Origin: Desulfoplanes formicivorans
Lineage (GTDB): Bacteria > Desulfobacterota > Desulfovibrionia > Desulfovibrionales > Desulfomicrobiaceae
Reading direction: 5' to 3'
Assembly (NCBI RefSeq): GCF_001748225.1
Contig: NZ_BDFE01000017.1
Location: 186,001-250,000, forward strand
Length of the DNA stretch: 64,000 nucleotides
Both the position numbers and the translations under genes were made by a program. Every line of letters begins with the position of its first letter. The stretch's first letter is position 1. Of the stretch, positions 1 to 8,032 are shown piece by piece. The notes below the pieces were generated by a model. That model saw only the letters and a list, made by a program, of their open reading frames with translations, was not told where the DNA came from and made no database searches.

Positions 1-389
1 AGCATGGCCATGAGGGTCAACAATTCAAAATAGGAAAATTCCAGCTCCGGACAGGCGGCGTACACATCATTGGCCAGATCCAGCCACGCCTCACGGGAAA
101 GCATCTCCCCGCCAATGCGGATGCGTTCCCGGGGAGTCACAAAATGGGGCGAGGTAAACACACCCGTGGTATATCCATGGGCAGAGGCAATGGCGTGCAG
201 AAACGCAGCCGTGGACCCCTTGCCATTGGTGCCCACGATATGGACCAGAGTCAGGCAGGGGTTGCCAAGGTTCAAACGCGCCACGCCCTCATGCACTCGC
301 TCCAAACCGGGTTTCATGCGGAAAAGTCCCAGGGAATCAAGATGGGCGTTGAAGGATTCCCACGTGGGAAAAAAAGGAGAATGTGACAT
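1..389 (-). CDS. folC: Folylpolyglutamate/dihydrofolate synthase, N-terminal part
   Basis: The first about 129 codons of a Mur-ligase-like ATP-dependent enzyme; the rest lies beyond the left edge. FolC adds glutamate to (dihydro)folate in the cytoplasm. The reading frame has the FolC-type P-loop GTNGKGST at about residues 53-60, followed by the TSPH motif (in FTSPHF) that lies near the folate/ATP pocket. The ATG at 387-389 is the first in-frame start before the conserved N-terminus. The identification is firm from the P-loop context, but whether the protein is mono- or bifunctional cannot be told from this fragment. Confidence 0.9.
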   Translation of the reverse strand, partial: MSHSPFFPTWESFNAHLDSLGLFRMKPGLERVHEGVARLNLGNPCLTLVHIVGTNGKGSTAAFLHAIASAHGYTTGVFTSPHFVTPRERIRIGGEMLSREAWLDLANDVYAACPELEFSYFELLTLMAM

Positions 390-721
390 GTGTACAATGC
401 CGCCCCTGTTACCGGCCCAGGCAAACCAGAGCCGGGATGGCTGCCCATAAGGACAAAGTGACCCCGTAAACCACGGGATGAAAAAAAGCACGCCCCTGCC
501 CGCCCCTATCCCGCACCACGGGACCATGGGTCCGGACAGACATGCTCAACGGGTTGCATTTGTTGGCCAAGTCCTGTTCTTTGTCAATTGGGAACCCGAA
601 TCCTTTTCTGACCCCTTGAACAGGTTGACATTTTCCTCGATCTTCCCTATTCGCCTCTAGCTGTTCGCAGGGAATCCTTGTCCATCACAATTCCCACAAC
701 CATGCGATATAGCATCCATTG
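390..721. other. Intergenic stretch, no gene seen
   Basis: About 330 bases between folC (minus) and the tRNA gene (plus). Open frames here lack family motifs and convincing ribosome-binding sites. The stretch must hold the folC promoter and the tRNA promoter. Confidence 0.5.
625..653 (+). promoter_or_regulatory. Candidate promoter of the tRNA-Arg gene
   Basis: A perfect -35 TTGACA at 625-630 is followed, after 17 bases, by a weak -10 TATTCG at 648-653. Transcription would start about 60 bases before the mature tRNA 5' end. The -35 and spacing are good; the -10 matches only in part. Confidence 0.4.
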
Positions 722-798
722 GCGCCCGTAGCTCAGCTGGATAGAGCAACGGCCTTCTAAGCCGTTGGCCGCACGTTCGAATCGTGCCGGGCGCGCCA
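722..798 (+). tRNA. tRNA-Arg (anticodon TCT)
   Basis: A complete 77-base cloverleaf. The acceptor stem is GCGCCCG paired with CGGGCGC, the D arm contains AGCTGGATA, the anticodon loop is CTTCTAA with anticodon TCT, and the T loop is TTCGAAT. A genomic CCA is encoded at 796-798. It reads AGA codons (and AGG by wobble). tRNA-Arg genes are frequent integration sites, and an AT-rich island with defence genes starts just downstream, but no repeated tRNA 3' end or integrase was seen. Confidence 0.96.
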
Positions 799-807
799 AT
801 AAAAACT

Positions 808-845
808 AAGGGGTTACGCTTATCAAGCGTAACCCCTTTTTCTTT
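808..845 (+). terminator. Rho-independent terminator after tRNA-Arg
   Basis: A 14-bp perfect stem (AAGGGGTTACGCTT at 808-821, complement at 825-838) with an ATC loop runs into a T-rich tract. It sits 10 bases after the tRNA CCA end. Confidence 0.9.
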
Positions 846-1344
846 GCATTATCTGCACGCCTCACCTGCCACGTCAGTCCCGACCACCCTTGCTCCAAAT
901 CTCCAAAAATCGGAAACCCCTCTTGCGTCATACAACGTCGTCATGTTAGATGAGAAGCTGTTAACACCCTAGGATCATGGAGATAGCGGCAGCGCTGTCC
1001 CCGTCCGGGATCAACGACGAATAGAATGACCAAATCCAGACAATATCGATATAAAATAACTTTTCTCGACCATCTTTCCCGTCATACGCTTCAAACTTTC
1101 TCGATCCAACTCATCGTGAAGGTATTTAGGAATCAATCAAAATAATACCGAAGTCACCTGCAGTAAAAAGACCTCCACCCCTCTGGACTGAAAACATGAA
1201 GCAGTAATTTTTCAAAAATATCTGATTTCGTCAGATACTCTAATCAATAAGCTAATAACGCTGAAAATCCCTGATAATATGATCAAACTGGAATTATCAG
1301 GAACCATATAATAAGGCACACATCAAAAAAAGGTAGAAGACACT
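846..1344. other. Intergenic stretch at the island boundary
   Basis: About 500 bases in which base composition drops from the surrounding roughly balanced level to strongly AT-rich. No gene is recognised. The last 80 bases hold the candidate control region of the nuclease gene. Confidence 0.5.
1271..1312 (+). promoter_or_regulatory. Palindrome and -10 element upstream of the nuclease gene
   Basis: A perfect 8-bp inverted repeat, CTGATAAT at 1271-1278 and ATTATCAG at 1293-1300, lies just before a consensus -10 TATAAT at 1307-1312. No good -35 is present at normal spacing. The layout fits an operator overlapping the upstream part of a weak, regulated promoter. Confidence 0.4.
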
Positions 1345-2376
1345 GTGAAGACAGTATTTCGTATATATGAAAATAAGAATGCAAAATTTGAATCATCCAT
1401 ATTTGATATGATTAATGGGAACAAAGAAACAAAGCAAACAAAAGGATTAGCTTATATTTTAAAAGAATATCCCGATATAATAAAAGATATTTTATCAATA
1501 GAAACAGTAAAGGATTACACAAAAAATAAAAAAATACAACCAAATTGGAATAACACTAACAAAATAGAGGTTATAGCAGAAAAAATAACCACGTCAAGAA
1601 AACGATTAGACATACTAATTAAAATAGATAAGGACAAAAAACCTTTTCTTGCGATAATTATTGAAGCAAAAAGTATAAAATCTAACATAAAACCGATTGA
1701 TGCATCAATTCAACTACAAAAATATTTGCATGCAGATGAGCTTCCAGAATTAGAAAAATACAAAAAAATACCTATCGTGTTAACAAATTACAAAACCATT
1801 CTCACAAACGAAATAATAACAATTAGATGGGCAGAAATTATAAATATAATTTCTAAACGAAATAAAGATAACAATGACTTACTGTGGCAATATTATAATT
1901 TTATAACTGGAGTGAATAAGGACATGAATTTTTATGAAAAAGAGGTGCTCTCTATCCCTGCAGGAAAAACGATCGATTTGGTTCAGAAATATTTGATCTA
2001 TGAATGCCCTGACAGAAAAGAATATAGATATAAAAAAACAATATTCGTTACATTTAGAGCTAATGGTGGTGGTACAATGGAAAAACTATACAAAATAAAA
2101 GATGTTATAGTTTTTAATCCTACACTCAAATCTGACATCGATAGAGCAAACGAATATATAAATGACAAAAAAATAAATGAAAGACTTAACAAATTCATAT
2201 CAGAATCAAATTATAAAGATTCAGAAGAAAAAAAATTTTATATACTAGCAGATGATGAAGTTATCGAACTAAAAAATAAACCAAGACCAGCAAGAAATAA
2301 TGTTAAATTTACATACTATAGATTAGCTGATATCCTTACACAAAAAATAGTAAAACCTGCATCCATGTTTAATTAA
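1345..2376 (+). CDS. AT-rich PD-(D/E)XK-type nuclease
   Basis: A 343-residue lysine- and isoleucine-rich protein. The core of a PD-(D/E)XK nuclease fold is visible: a conserved Glu in NKIEVIAEK (about residue 74), Asp in RLDILI (about 89), then the E-x-K triplet in IIIEAKS (about 107-109). A later WAEI segment resembles the helix that follows the core in related restriction-like nucleases. Translation starts at a GTG with only a weak purine tract before it. The very low GC and AT-rich codon use differ sharply from the neighbours and suggest recent transfer. No methyltransferase or partner gene is adjacent, so a role in defence is inferred from fold and location beside an EVE/McrBC-like locus. 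Confidence 0.6.
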   Translation: MKTVFRIYENKNAKFESSIFDMINGNKETKQTKGLAYILKEYPDIIKDILSIETVKDYTKNKKIQPNWNNTNKIEVIAEKITTSRKRLDILIKIDKDKKPFLAIIIEAKSIKSNIKPIDASIQLQKYLHADELPELEKYKKIPIVLTNYKTILTNEIITIRWAEIINIISKRNKDNNDLLWQYYNFITGVNKDMNFYEKEVLSIPAGKTIDLVQKYLIYECPDRKEYRYKKTIFVTFRANGGGTMEKLYKIKDVIVFNPTLKSDIDRANEYINDKKINERLNKFISESNYKDSEEKKFYILADDEVIELKNKPRPARNNVKFTYYRLADILTQKIVKPASMFN

Positions 2377-2688
2377 GATGGTATAAAGCATATCATGAAT
2401 ATATAACGATCATAGTTACTTCAAATGTTTTTTCAATATAATAGAATTACGAGCAATATTTTGAATTGTTATGATGTGAAAAATCAATCTAGTCGACCAT
2501 GAAGAACAAACAATATGATGAAATTAATTTTTCTTTATGTTCGACTAGCATAACATTGGCTACTCCTGAATGAACTGTTATCTCCAAAAAATATGTCACC
2601 TCAATATGATGCATCTTTCCAAGACCGCAACATCATCTGTTCTTGAACCATTATCCGCAACCATCCCAAATCCTCACGAGGAATCCAT
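2377..2688. other. AT-rich spacer between nuclease and EVE gene
   Basis: About 310 bases without a credible gene. It contains the long inverted repeat listed next. Composition returns to the host level near 2560, which marks the right edge of the AT-rich insert. Confidence 0.5.
2489..2548. repeat. Long imperfect inverted repeat
   Basis: The left arm 2489-2506 and right arm 2531-2548 pair over 18 positions with one mismatch and one G-T pair (outer part CTAGTCGA / TCGACTAG). The loop is 24 bases of AT-rich sequence. There is no T tract after it, so it is not a typical terminator. It could be a structured RNA, an operator, or a remnant terminal repeat. Confidence 0.6.
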
Positions 2689-3777
2689 ATGAACAACACC
2701 ACCCCCCAAGCGTACTGGTTTGTCGGAGCAACATGGGCTGGCGATGACCAGTCTGAACGATTCATTACCGATGGAATTTGGGAAAACGGGTACGACACCA
2801 AGTACACCGATCATGTAAAATCCATGCAGGTTGGTGAACGAATAGCCATCAAAGCCAGCTATACTCGAAAAAACGGCCTTCCTTTCGAGAATAACGACCG
2901 GGCTGTTTCTGTCATGGGGATCAAGGCAATCGGAGAAATTACTGCTAATCCCGGGAACGGCCATGCTGTTCATGTAACCTGGAACCGGGTTGATCCTGTA
3001 CGCGAATGGTATTTTTACACGTACATGGCAGCCCTTTGGAAAGTTGTCCCTGGGTCATCGTGGTATGCCGATGCACTGATCGCCTTTACCTTTGAGGGGC
3101 AGGAGCAGGATTACGATCGGTTCAGGAATGAACCTTTTTGGAAGGACAGATACGGGGACACTGGCAATGATCCTGATCCTCGATCAAAACCCGAAATTTC
3201 CTTATGGCCAATCAACAAACAATCCAAGGGATTACCCGCATCAAATGGTTATCAGGAAGGGTACAGAGAAGCTGTGAATTTTTGCCAGGCAGGGGTTGAC
3301 CGGGATGAGTTTGTGGAAAACCTGCGCAATGGTGATTATTTCAACAAGTACACTCCCCTGTCCTGCCGGTCCATTTTCAGCAACTTAAAACGGTTAGGAT
3401 TGATTGAACATCAGGACAACGGCCTGTGGTATCCCAGTGCAGCAGGGGATGCCTTTTTGGAAGAAGAAGCCCCTGACAGTCTGACCCAAAGAATCATCGA
3501 GTCTGCTTTTGGATTTGCGCACATACTGCGCTACACACACGAGCACCCCAATATCGAACGAAACGCTCTGTTTGAAAAACTCAAAAATTTATATCCTCAA
3601 TGGACGACCAATTATGCGCCAAGCGCTGTTCTGGCTTGGTCAAAAGGTCTTGGGCTGATCAATGACAATGAGGGGGAAATTATCCCTGACCCCCTATGGA
3701 GCATATTGGCATTCCGGCCTTCCAGAAGAATTGCCCGAACCTCCCCGCCCTTCGATACCCGTCAAAACAGAAGATAA
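2689..3777 (+). CDS. EVE-domain protein, N-terminal half of a split EVE-McrB gene
   Basis: A 362-residue frame. Residues about 8-150 resemble the EVE-like domain found fused to McrB-type ATPases (YWFVGATWAG, FITDGIWENGY, EWYFYTYM and FTFEGQEQD are seen); in that family it is thought to read modified bases. Residues about 190-340 look like winged-helix segments. The frame runs 116 bases past the start of the AAA+ frame and ends in a low-quality tail. Dropping one C from the CCCCC run near 3690-3694 would join the two frames into one protein of about 704 residues, the arrangement expected for the family. A sequencing error, an inactivating mutation or programmed slippage could each explain this. 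Confidence 0.7.
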   Translation: MNNTTPQAYWFVGATWAGDDQSERFITDGIWENGYDTKYTDHVKSMQVGERIAIKASYTRKNGLPFENNDRAVSVMGIKAIGEITANPGNGHAVHVTWNRVDPVREWYFYTYMAALWKVVPGSSWYADALIAFTFEGQEQDYDRFRNEPFWKDRYGDTGNDPDPRSKPEISLWPINKQSKGLPASNGYQEGYREAVNFCQAGVDRDEFVENLRNGDYFNKYTPLSCRSIFSNLKRLGLIEHQDNGLWYPSAAGDAFLEEEAPDSLTQRIIESAFGFAHILRYTHEHPNIERNALFEKLKNLYPQWTTNYAPSAVLAWSKGLGLINDNEGEIIPDPLWSILAFRPSRRIARTSPPFDTRQNRR

Positions 3778-4804
3778 GGACGAAGCGTCATCATTAATCA
3801 ACCCGTGGCCAACATTGCAACAGATCAAGGACACCTTTGTCAGTGATCCCGAAGCTGCCCAGTACATCTTTTCCGACACACAAATTCAATCTCTCCACCA
3901 TGCATGGCATTGTCTGGACACCAAACGCTTTGTGATTCTTTCCGGATTGTCCGGAACAGGGAAGACGGCATTGCTGCGGCATTATGCCCGGCTCTACTGC
4001 AAACTTGTCGGGGTTGATCCGGAAAAGCATTCGGCTGTTGTTGCTGTTTCTCCGGACTGGCGGGACCCGTCCGGGTTACTGGGCTATCTCAATGCCCTTC
4101 ATGCTGACCCGACATTCCAGGCAGAACCGGGCTTGCGGATTGTTCTTGGTGCAGCCCGCAATCCCGAACTCCCCTATTTTCTCATTCTGGACGAAATGAA
4201 CATGGCCCGGGTGGAGCGATATTTTGCCCCCTTTCTTTCAGCCATGGAAATCAAAGGCCCCATCGTGCTCCATAGTAATGAAGATAACGTCAATGATGTA
4301 CCGCCGTCCATTACGTGGCCCAGAAACCTTTTTATCGGCGGTACGGTGAACATGGACGAGACCACCCATCCCTTCAGCGACAAGGTTCTGGACCGGGCAT
4401 TCACCTTTGAATTCTGGGATGTTGATCTACAGGGATATTTCGAACGTCAGCCTGCGGAACATCGTAATACCGCAGTAGAAAAGCTTCTTATCCAGCTTCA
4501 AGAGCAACTCAAACCTATCCGTCGTCACTTTGGATATCGGGTAGCCGGTGAAATTCTGGCTTTTGTTCGAGATTGTACGGATGGAGGATCAGTCACTACC
4601 GATGCTGGCAATCGTCTTCTGGACCAGGCCATATTTTCCAAAATTCTGCCGCGTCTTCGTGGTGAGGAAAGTCCCGCGCTCATTACCGCCCTCAAGGGGA
4701 TTGGGGACATCTGTCGGGATCACTCCTTTGATCAATGCGTTCAAAAAATCGAATCCATGCGCCAGCAGCTTGTGGCAACGGGTATTACCAGGTTTTGGTC
4801 ATGA
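3662..4804 (+). CDS. McrB-like AAA+ GTPase/ATPase, C-terminal half of split gene
   Basis: A 380-residue frame carrying the motor domain. The Walker A GLSGTGKT is at about residues 95-102, Walker B LILDEMN at 174-180, and the sensor region GGTVNMDETTH near 225. These match McrB-type AAA+ motors that power DNA translocation for an McrC nuclease. The ATG at 3662 lies inside the EVE gene without a clear ribosome-binding site; conserved sequence starts only after the CCCCC run, so the frame probably continues from the EVE protein by a one-base shift. Its stop overlaps the ATG of the McrC-like gene (ATGA at 4801-4804), showing translational coupling. Confidence 0.78.
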   Translation: MTMRGKLSLTPYGAYWHSGLPEELPEPPRPSIPVKTEDKDEASSLINPWPTLQQIKDTFVSDPEAAQYIFSDTQIQSLHHAWHCLDTKRFVILSGLSGTGKTALLRHYARLYCKLVGVDPEKHSAVVAVSPDWRDPSGLLGYLNALHADPTFQAEPGLRIVLGAARNPELPYFLILDEMNMARVERYFAPFLSAMEIKGPIVLHSNEDNVNDVPPSITWPRNLFIGGTVNMDETTHPFSDKVLDRAFTFEFWDVDLQGYFERQPAEHRNTAVEKLLIQLQEQLKPIRRHFGYRVAGEILAFVRDCTDGGSVTTDAGNRLLDQAIFSKILPRLRGEESPALITALKGIGDICRDHSFDQCVQKIESMRQQLVATGITRFWS

Positions 4805-6357
4805 CACCATGTGCCGTATATCATGAGGGGGAAAAAATCGGCCCTCTCAATGGAATCCTGTGCCTTGAGGAAAACCGTTCCTATGAAGTCGTTGTCAAGG
4901 AACCGGCAACTACACGAGCCTGGCTAGATCAACTGCCTCTTGAAGCATGCGCTCCAGGATGCTTTTCCCTGAACACGGGTTTTTGGGTGGGAAAAAGCGT
5001 CCTGCATCTTGAGACTCCAACATCCCGTACGTCTATTCCCATACGGGTCAGACCAGCGCCAAACAAACTGGATCCCAAAGCCTGGCAAATCATGCTAAGC
5101 GACCTTGAGATCTGGCTGAACGGAGTGAGTGTGGGACTCGAAGGCGGGGTAAATGGCAGGATAACAACCGAGACGGGACCCACGCCGCAATTTTTGGCCA
5201 CAGCACTGCTCCCGCTTGTGAACCCTCTGGTCATAAGCCTGGCAACCATCTGCCAAACGCCCAGAACCAAGGATGCGGGATATTGGCAGGACGTTGCGTT
5301 GCGAAACATGCACAAGGCAGACAGAGAATCCCTTGCCTGGGTCACGCGACATCCGGAAACCGGTGCCTGGCTTCTCCCTTGGGTACGGGTCGATCTGATC
5401 GGTGATGAGCCCCATTTCCCCCAGCGGTGTATCACTCAAACCGTTGACCATCCTGCCAACCGGTATGTGGTCTGGCTGGCACGAAAAGCCGAACACACCC
5501 TGAAATCGACAGGCATCGCTCTCCGCTCCATGGCAAAAAGCCCCCCGGTGGACGACACCAGCCGGTGGTGCCTCAATCGAAGCAGGAGTCTTCTTGATGG
5601 GGCCGAAATCATCGGAAACATCATCAAACGCTCCCCACTGCGACATGTTCGCCCCCATCCCCCGAGCGAGGCCGCTTTGCTTGTTGTTCTTGACGATCCC
5701 GCTTACGCCGCCTTTCACTCCACAAGCAGGCTTTTCATCTCCCCTGCATTCAGCCTTGACCAGGGACAGCCTTGTGGAGCTCCTGTCCGCCCCAGCTATG
5801 AGATCTATGAAATATGGTGCTACCTGACGCTGGTCCACGCCTCCCAAAAGAAATGGCCCCATTGGAAATGGCAGAGCAAGGGGTTTGGACACATCCTGAA
5901 CATGACCAGTTCCGGTACAGGAGCCACAACCACGGGTACCGCGCCCAACGGTTCCAGAATCGATCTCGCATTCAACCCCATCTTCCCCGGTTACTTTGCC
6001 CGCAACAACGCATCCCGCTACTCACTATCAACAGAACGCCGTCCCGACATCACCATCGCATGGCAACCAGTACACGGCGATGCCTGGTGGGCATGTCTCG
6101 ATGCCAAATACCGCGTGGGCCGTACCAACCTGGGAGACGCGTTCTCCTCTGTGCATATCTATCGCGATGCCCTCATCTGGAAAAAATTTGGAGGTCCGCC
6201 AAGATACTCATTCCTTCTTGCTCCCAAGGCTTCCCATGACTGTGGGGACTGGTTTTCAGAAACTTTCAGGGAAAAAACAAACAGGGGAATATGGGAATTT
6301 TCGCCCACAGGGGAAGGGGGACGGAATTTTATAGAATGGCTGGAGATGAGGATGTGA
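4801..6357 (+). CDS. McrC-like DUF2357 nuclease subunit
   Basis: A 518-residue protein starting at the ATG that overlaps the upstream TGA (4801-4804). An upstream in-frame ATG at 4735 is less likely because coupling explains 4801. The C-terminal part carries a PD-(D/E)XK nuclease core: Asp in RPDITIAW, then D-x-K in CLDAKYR, followed by a conserved helix in DAFSSVHIYRDAL. The larger N-terminal part is of the DUF2357 kind found with McrB-like motors. With the EVE/AAA+ gene it would form a type IV restriction complex cutting DNA with modified bases; the target modification cannot be told from sequence. Confidence 0.75.
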   Translation: MTPCAVYHEGEKIGPLNGILCLEENRSYEVVVKEPATTRAWLDQLPLEACAPGCFSLNTGFWVGKSVLHLETPTSRTSIPIRVRPAPNKLDPKAWQIMLSDLEIWLNGVSVGLEGGVNGRITTETGPTPQFLATALLPLVNPLVISLATICQTPRTKDAGYWQDVALRNMHKADRESLAWVTRHPETGAWLLPWVRVDLIGDEPHFPQRCITQTVDHPANRYVVWLARKAEHTLKSTGIALRSMAKSPPVDDTSRWCLNRSRSLLDGAEIIGNIIKRSPLRHVRPHPPSEAALLVVLDDPAYAAFHSTSRLFISPAFSLDQGQPCGAPVRPSYEIYEIWCYLTLVHASQKKWPHWKWQSKGFGHILNMTSSGTGATTTGTAPNGSRIDLAFNPIFPGYFARNNASRYSLSTERRPDITIAWQPVHGDAWWACLDAKYRVGRTNLGDAFSSVHIYRDALIWKKFGGPPRYSFLLAPKASHDCGDWFSETFREKTNRGIWEFSPTGEGGRNFIEWLEMRM

Positions 6358-6983
6358 TCCCGCAATCCACACAAATGGCATAACCCCAAGCCGAACACGT
6401 GGACTTTGATCCATGACGAGAGCCCCCTGTGTTAGGGAAGAGGTCGCGAGACGAGGTCTGCCGGTACATTTTAGACGGTATGGCAGCTGGTAAGGGGTCC
6501 AGGGGATTCAAATCAGCCCCTGTATTTGTCCTGTTCTACGAGGACGAGAAGACCAGTGAGTTCGGACCCGGTCACCTCAAGGGCAATGATGCCAGGTGGG
6601 AATTTTCACCAATACCGCCCTGGCGTGTGCGTTCATGACATGCAGCTGGCAGCCACGAGCCCGGGACTGAGGACCATGCGGGTGTCAGCATTCCGCAATC
6701 TTGAAGTACAGCAATGCGCCCGCAGACTTCTGAACACCCCAGCCATTTCAGACTGTTGGAAATGATGGCTCTGGGGCATTCCGCCATCACGCCCGGCAGG
6801 AACAAGTTGAGATGTGTGGACAATGTCATTCTTTCCAACCGGGCGAAGAATACCGTACGGACCAGGAACTTGTGAGGTGGTTCTGAGGTCAATGAGCAGG
6901 GACGCCGGAGTGATACCGGCAAAAGATACCATCAAAATAAATTTAACTATTTTGTAAAATTTTTAAATTTTGATCCAATACGC
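6358..6983. other. Gene-free stretch at the right edge of the island
   Basis: About 625 bases. Several short open frames exist on both strands but none has a recognisable motif or good ribosome-binding site. It may hold decayed island sequence. No integrase, transposase or tRNA-end repeat was seen. Confidence 0.5.
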
Positions 6984-7019
6984 AAGCCAATAAATAACAA
7001 TTATGTTATTTATTGGCTT
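6984..7019. terminator. Hairpin downstream of the XRE-cupin gene
   Basis: A 15-bp perfect stem (AAGCCAATAAATAAC at 6984-6998, complement at 7005-7019) with a 6-base loop. It lies 9 bases beyond the end of the minus-strand regulator gene. The T tract is weak on both strands, so termination is likely but not certain. Confidence 0.6.
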
Positions 7020-7028
7020 TCGGATTTT

Positions 7029-7595
7029 TCAAAAACTTGGCGGGGTATTCACCCAAATAACCCTGGTCACGCTTTTTCCTGGATTCCTGTAGCTATGTTT
7101 CCGTTCCGAACGAAACAAAAAAGAGTCTCCCGGGCCCAGATGATAGGTGTTTCCTTCCAAAAACAGCTCCAATTGGCCTTCGAGAACATATCCCAAGTCT
7201 TCCCCTTCGTGCTGATATTCCCCGTCTGTGTGTCCCCCCGGCTGGATGATATGAATATTGGCCTGGAGCAGCCTGTCTGGTGCATGGGGGGCCAGGGCCT
7301 CGAGTACAATATCCTTGCCCGAACGCAGGGTGGACACATTCATCATGGGGCGTGAACCGGCACGCGCGATACAATCTTCTTCCTCACTCTGATAGAAAAG
7401 CGCGCTGGCACTCACATCCAAGGCCCGGGCAATGCGATGCAGACTCTTCAACGAAGGGTTGGCTTTGCCATGCTCGATCTTGGAAAGCATGCTTTCCGAA
7501 CACCCCACAGCCTCGGCCAAATCCGCCAAACGCATCCCCTTCATGGTTCTTCGATGACGTATCCGTACCCCTAAGGAATTCTCACTCTCGCTCAC
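7029..7595 (-). CDS. XRE-family transcriptional regulator with cupin sensor domain
   Basis: A 188-residue one-component regulator. An N-terminal HTH (about residues 9-64, with GCSESMLSKIEHG as recognition helix region) precedes a C-terminal cupin barrel (about 115-185, with HEGEDLGYVLEGQLEL and LGPGDSFLF). PuuR-like members of this architecture control amine and amide catabolism. I chose the GTG at 7593-7595 because AAGGAGG lies 8 bases before it; an in-frame start 21 codons upstream has no such site. The gene is divergent from the ABC importer operon, so it is probably its regulator. The ligand is unknown. Confidence 0.85.
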   Translation of the reverse strand: MSESENSLGVRIRHRRTMKGMRLADLAEAVGCSESMLSKIEHGKANPSLKSLHRIARALDVSASALFYQSEEEDCIARAGSRPMMNVSTLRSGKDIVLEALAPHAPDRLLQANIHIIQPGGHTDGEYQHEGEDLGYVLEGQLELFLEGNTYHLGPGDSFLFRSERKHSYRNPGKSVTRVIWVNTPPSF

Positions 7596-8032
7596 GCCAC
7601 AGTCCTCCTTGCCTGCCGTACATCCACTTGAAAAAAATTCAAGCATTTTCACAATCATGCATCATGCATGCTCACCTATCAGAATACACGCATAGTTCGC
7701 GGGTTACAAGCGTACACAATTCCACGTATCCTATTTTCCCTCGGGATGAAAAGGGGATACTTTTTTGTAAAAACATAAAATTACATGGAAAAACAAATGG
7801 CTTTGCACTGCCGCAGGCTATCCTTAAAGCAACATCAGAAAACATGCAAAAGAAAAATGCCTTTTTCCCCATCACAGGGATCATGGTTTTTGCAAATTTG
7901 TCACAAAAAACCTGCTCATACCCTTGCAATATACTATAACACATTAAATTTAAGAGATTTTTTATCTTTGGCATACCTATGGCTTGTAGCAATTCAAGTT
8001 ACTTGAATAAAAATCCAGAAACTGGAGTAGAC
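7596..8032. other. Divergent control region between regulator and importer operon
   Basis: About 440 bases holding the promoters of the XRE-cupin gene and the ABC importer. AT-rich between 7720 and 7980. Near 7655-7672 an ATGCATGATGCAT-like repeat overlaps the 5' side of the regulator gene and could be an autoregulatory site. No clear sigma-70 or sigma-54 promoter was identified. Confidence 0.45.
7992..8008. promoter_or_regulatory. Palindrome upstream of the importer operon, candidate operator
   Basis: A perfect inverted repeat ATTCAAG-TTA-CTTGAAT, 24 bases before the chosen start of the first ABC gene. Its position fits repression of the operon by the divergent XRE-cupin protein, but this is an inference. 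Confidence 0.4.

Noticed and set aside
6429-6935. Short genes at the right edge of the island
   Set aside because: Several overlapping frames on both strands with no recognisable sequence; none stands out as coding.
722-7020. Attachment-site repeat of the tRNA-Arg 3' end
   Set aside because: No second copy of the T-arm/acceptor sequence was noticed by eye before 7020, and no integrase is encoded. An exact search over the whole window would settle it.
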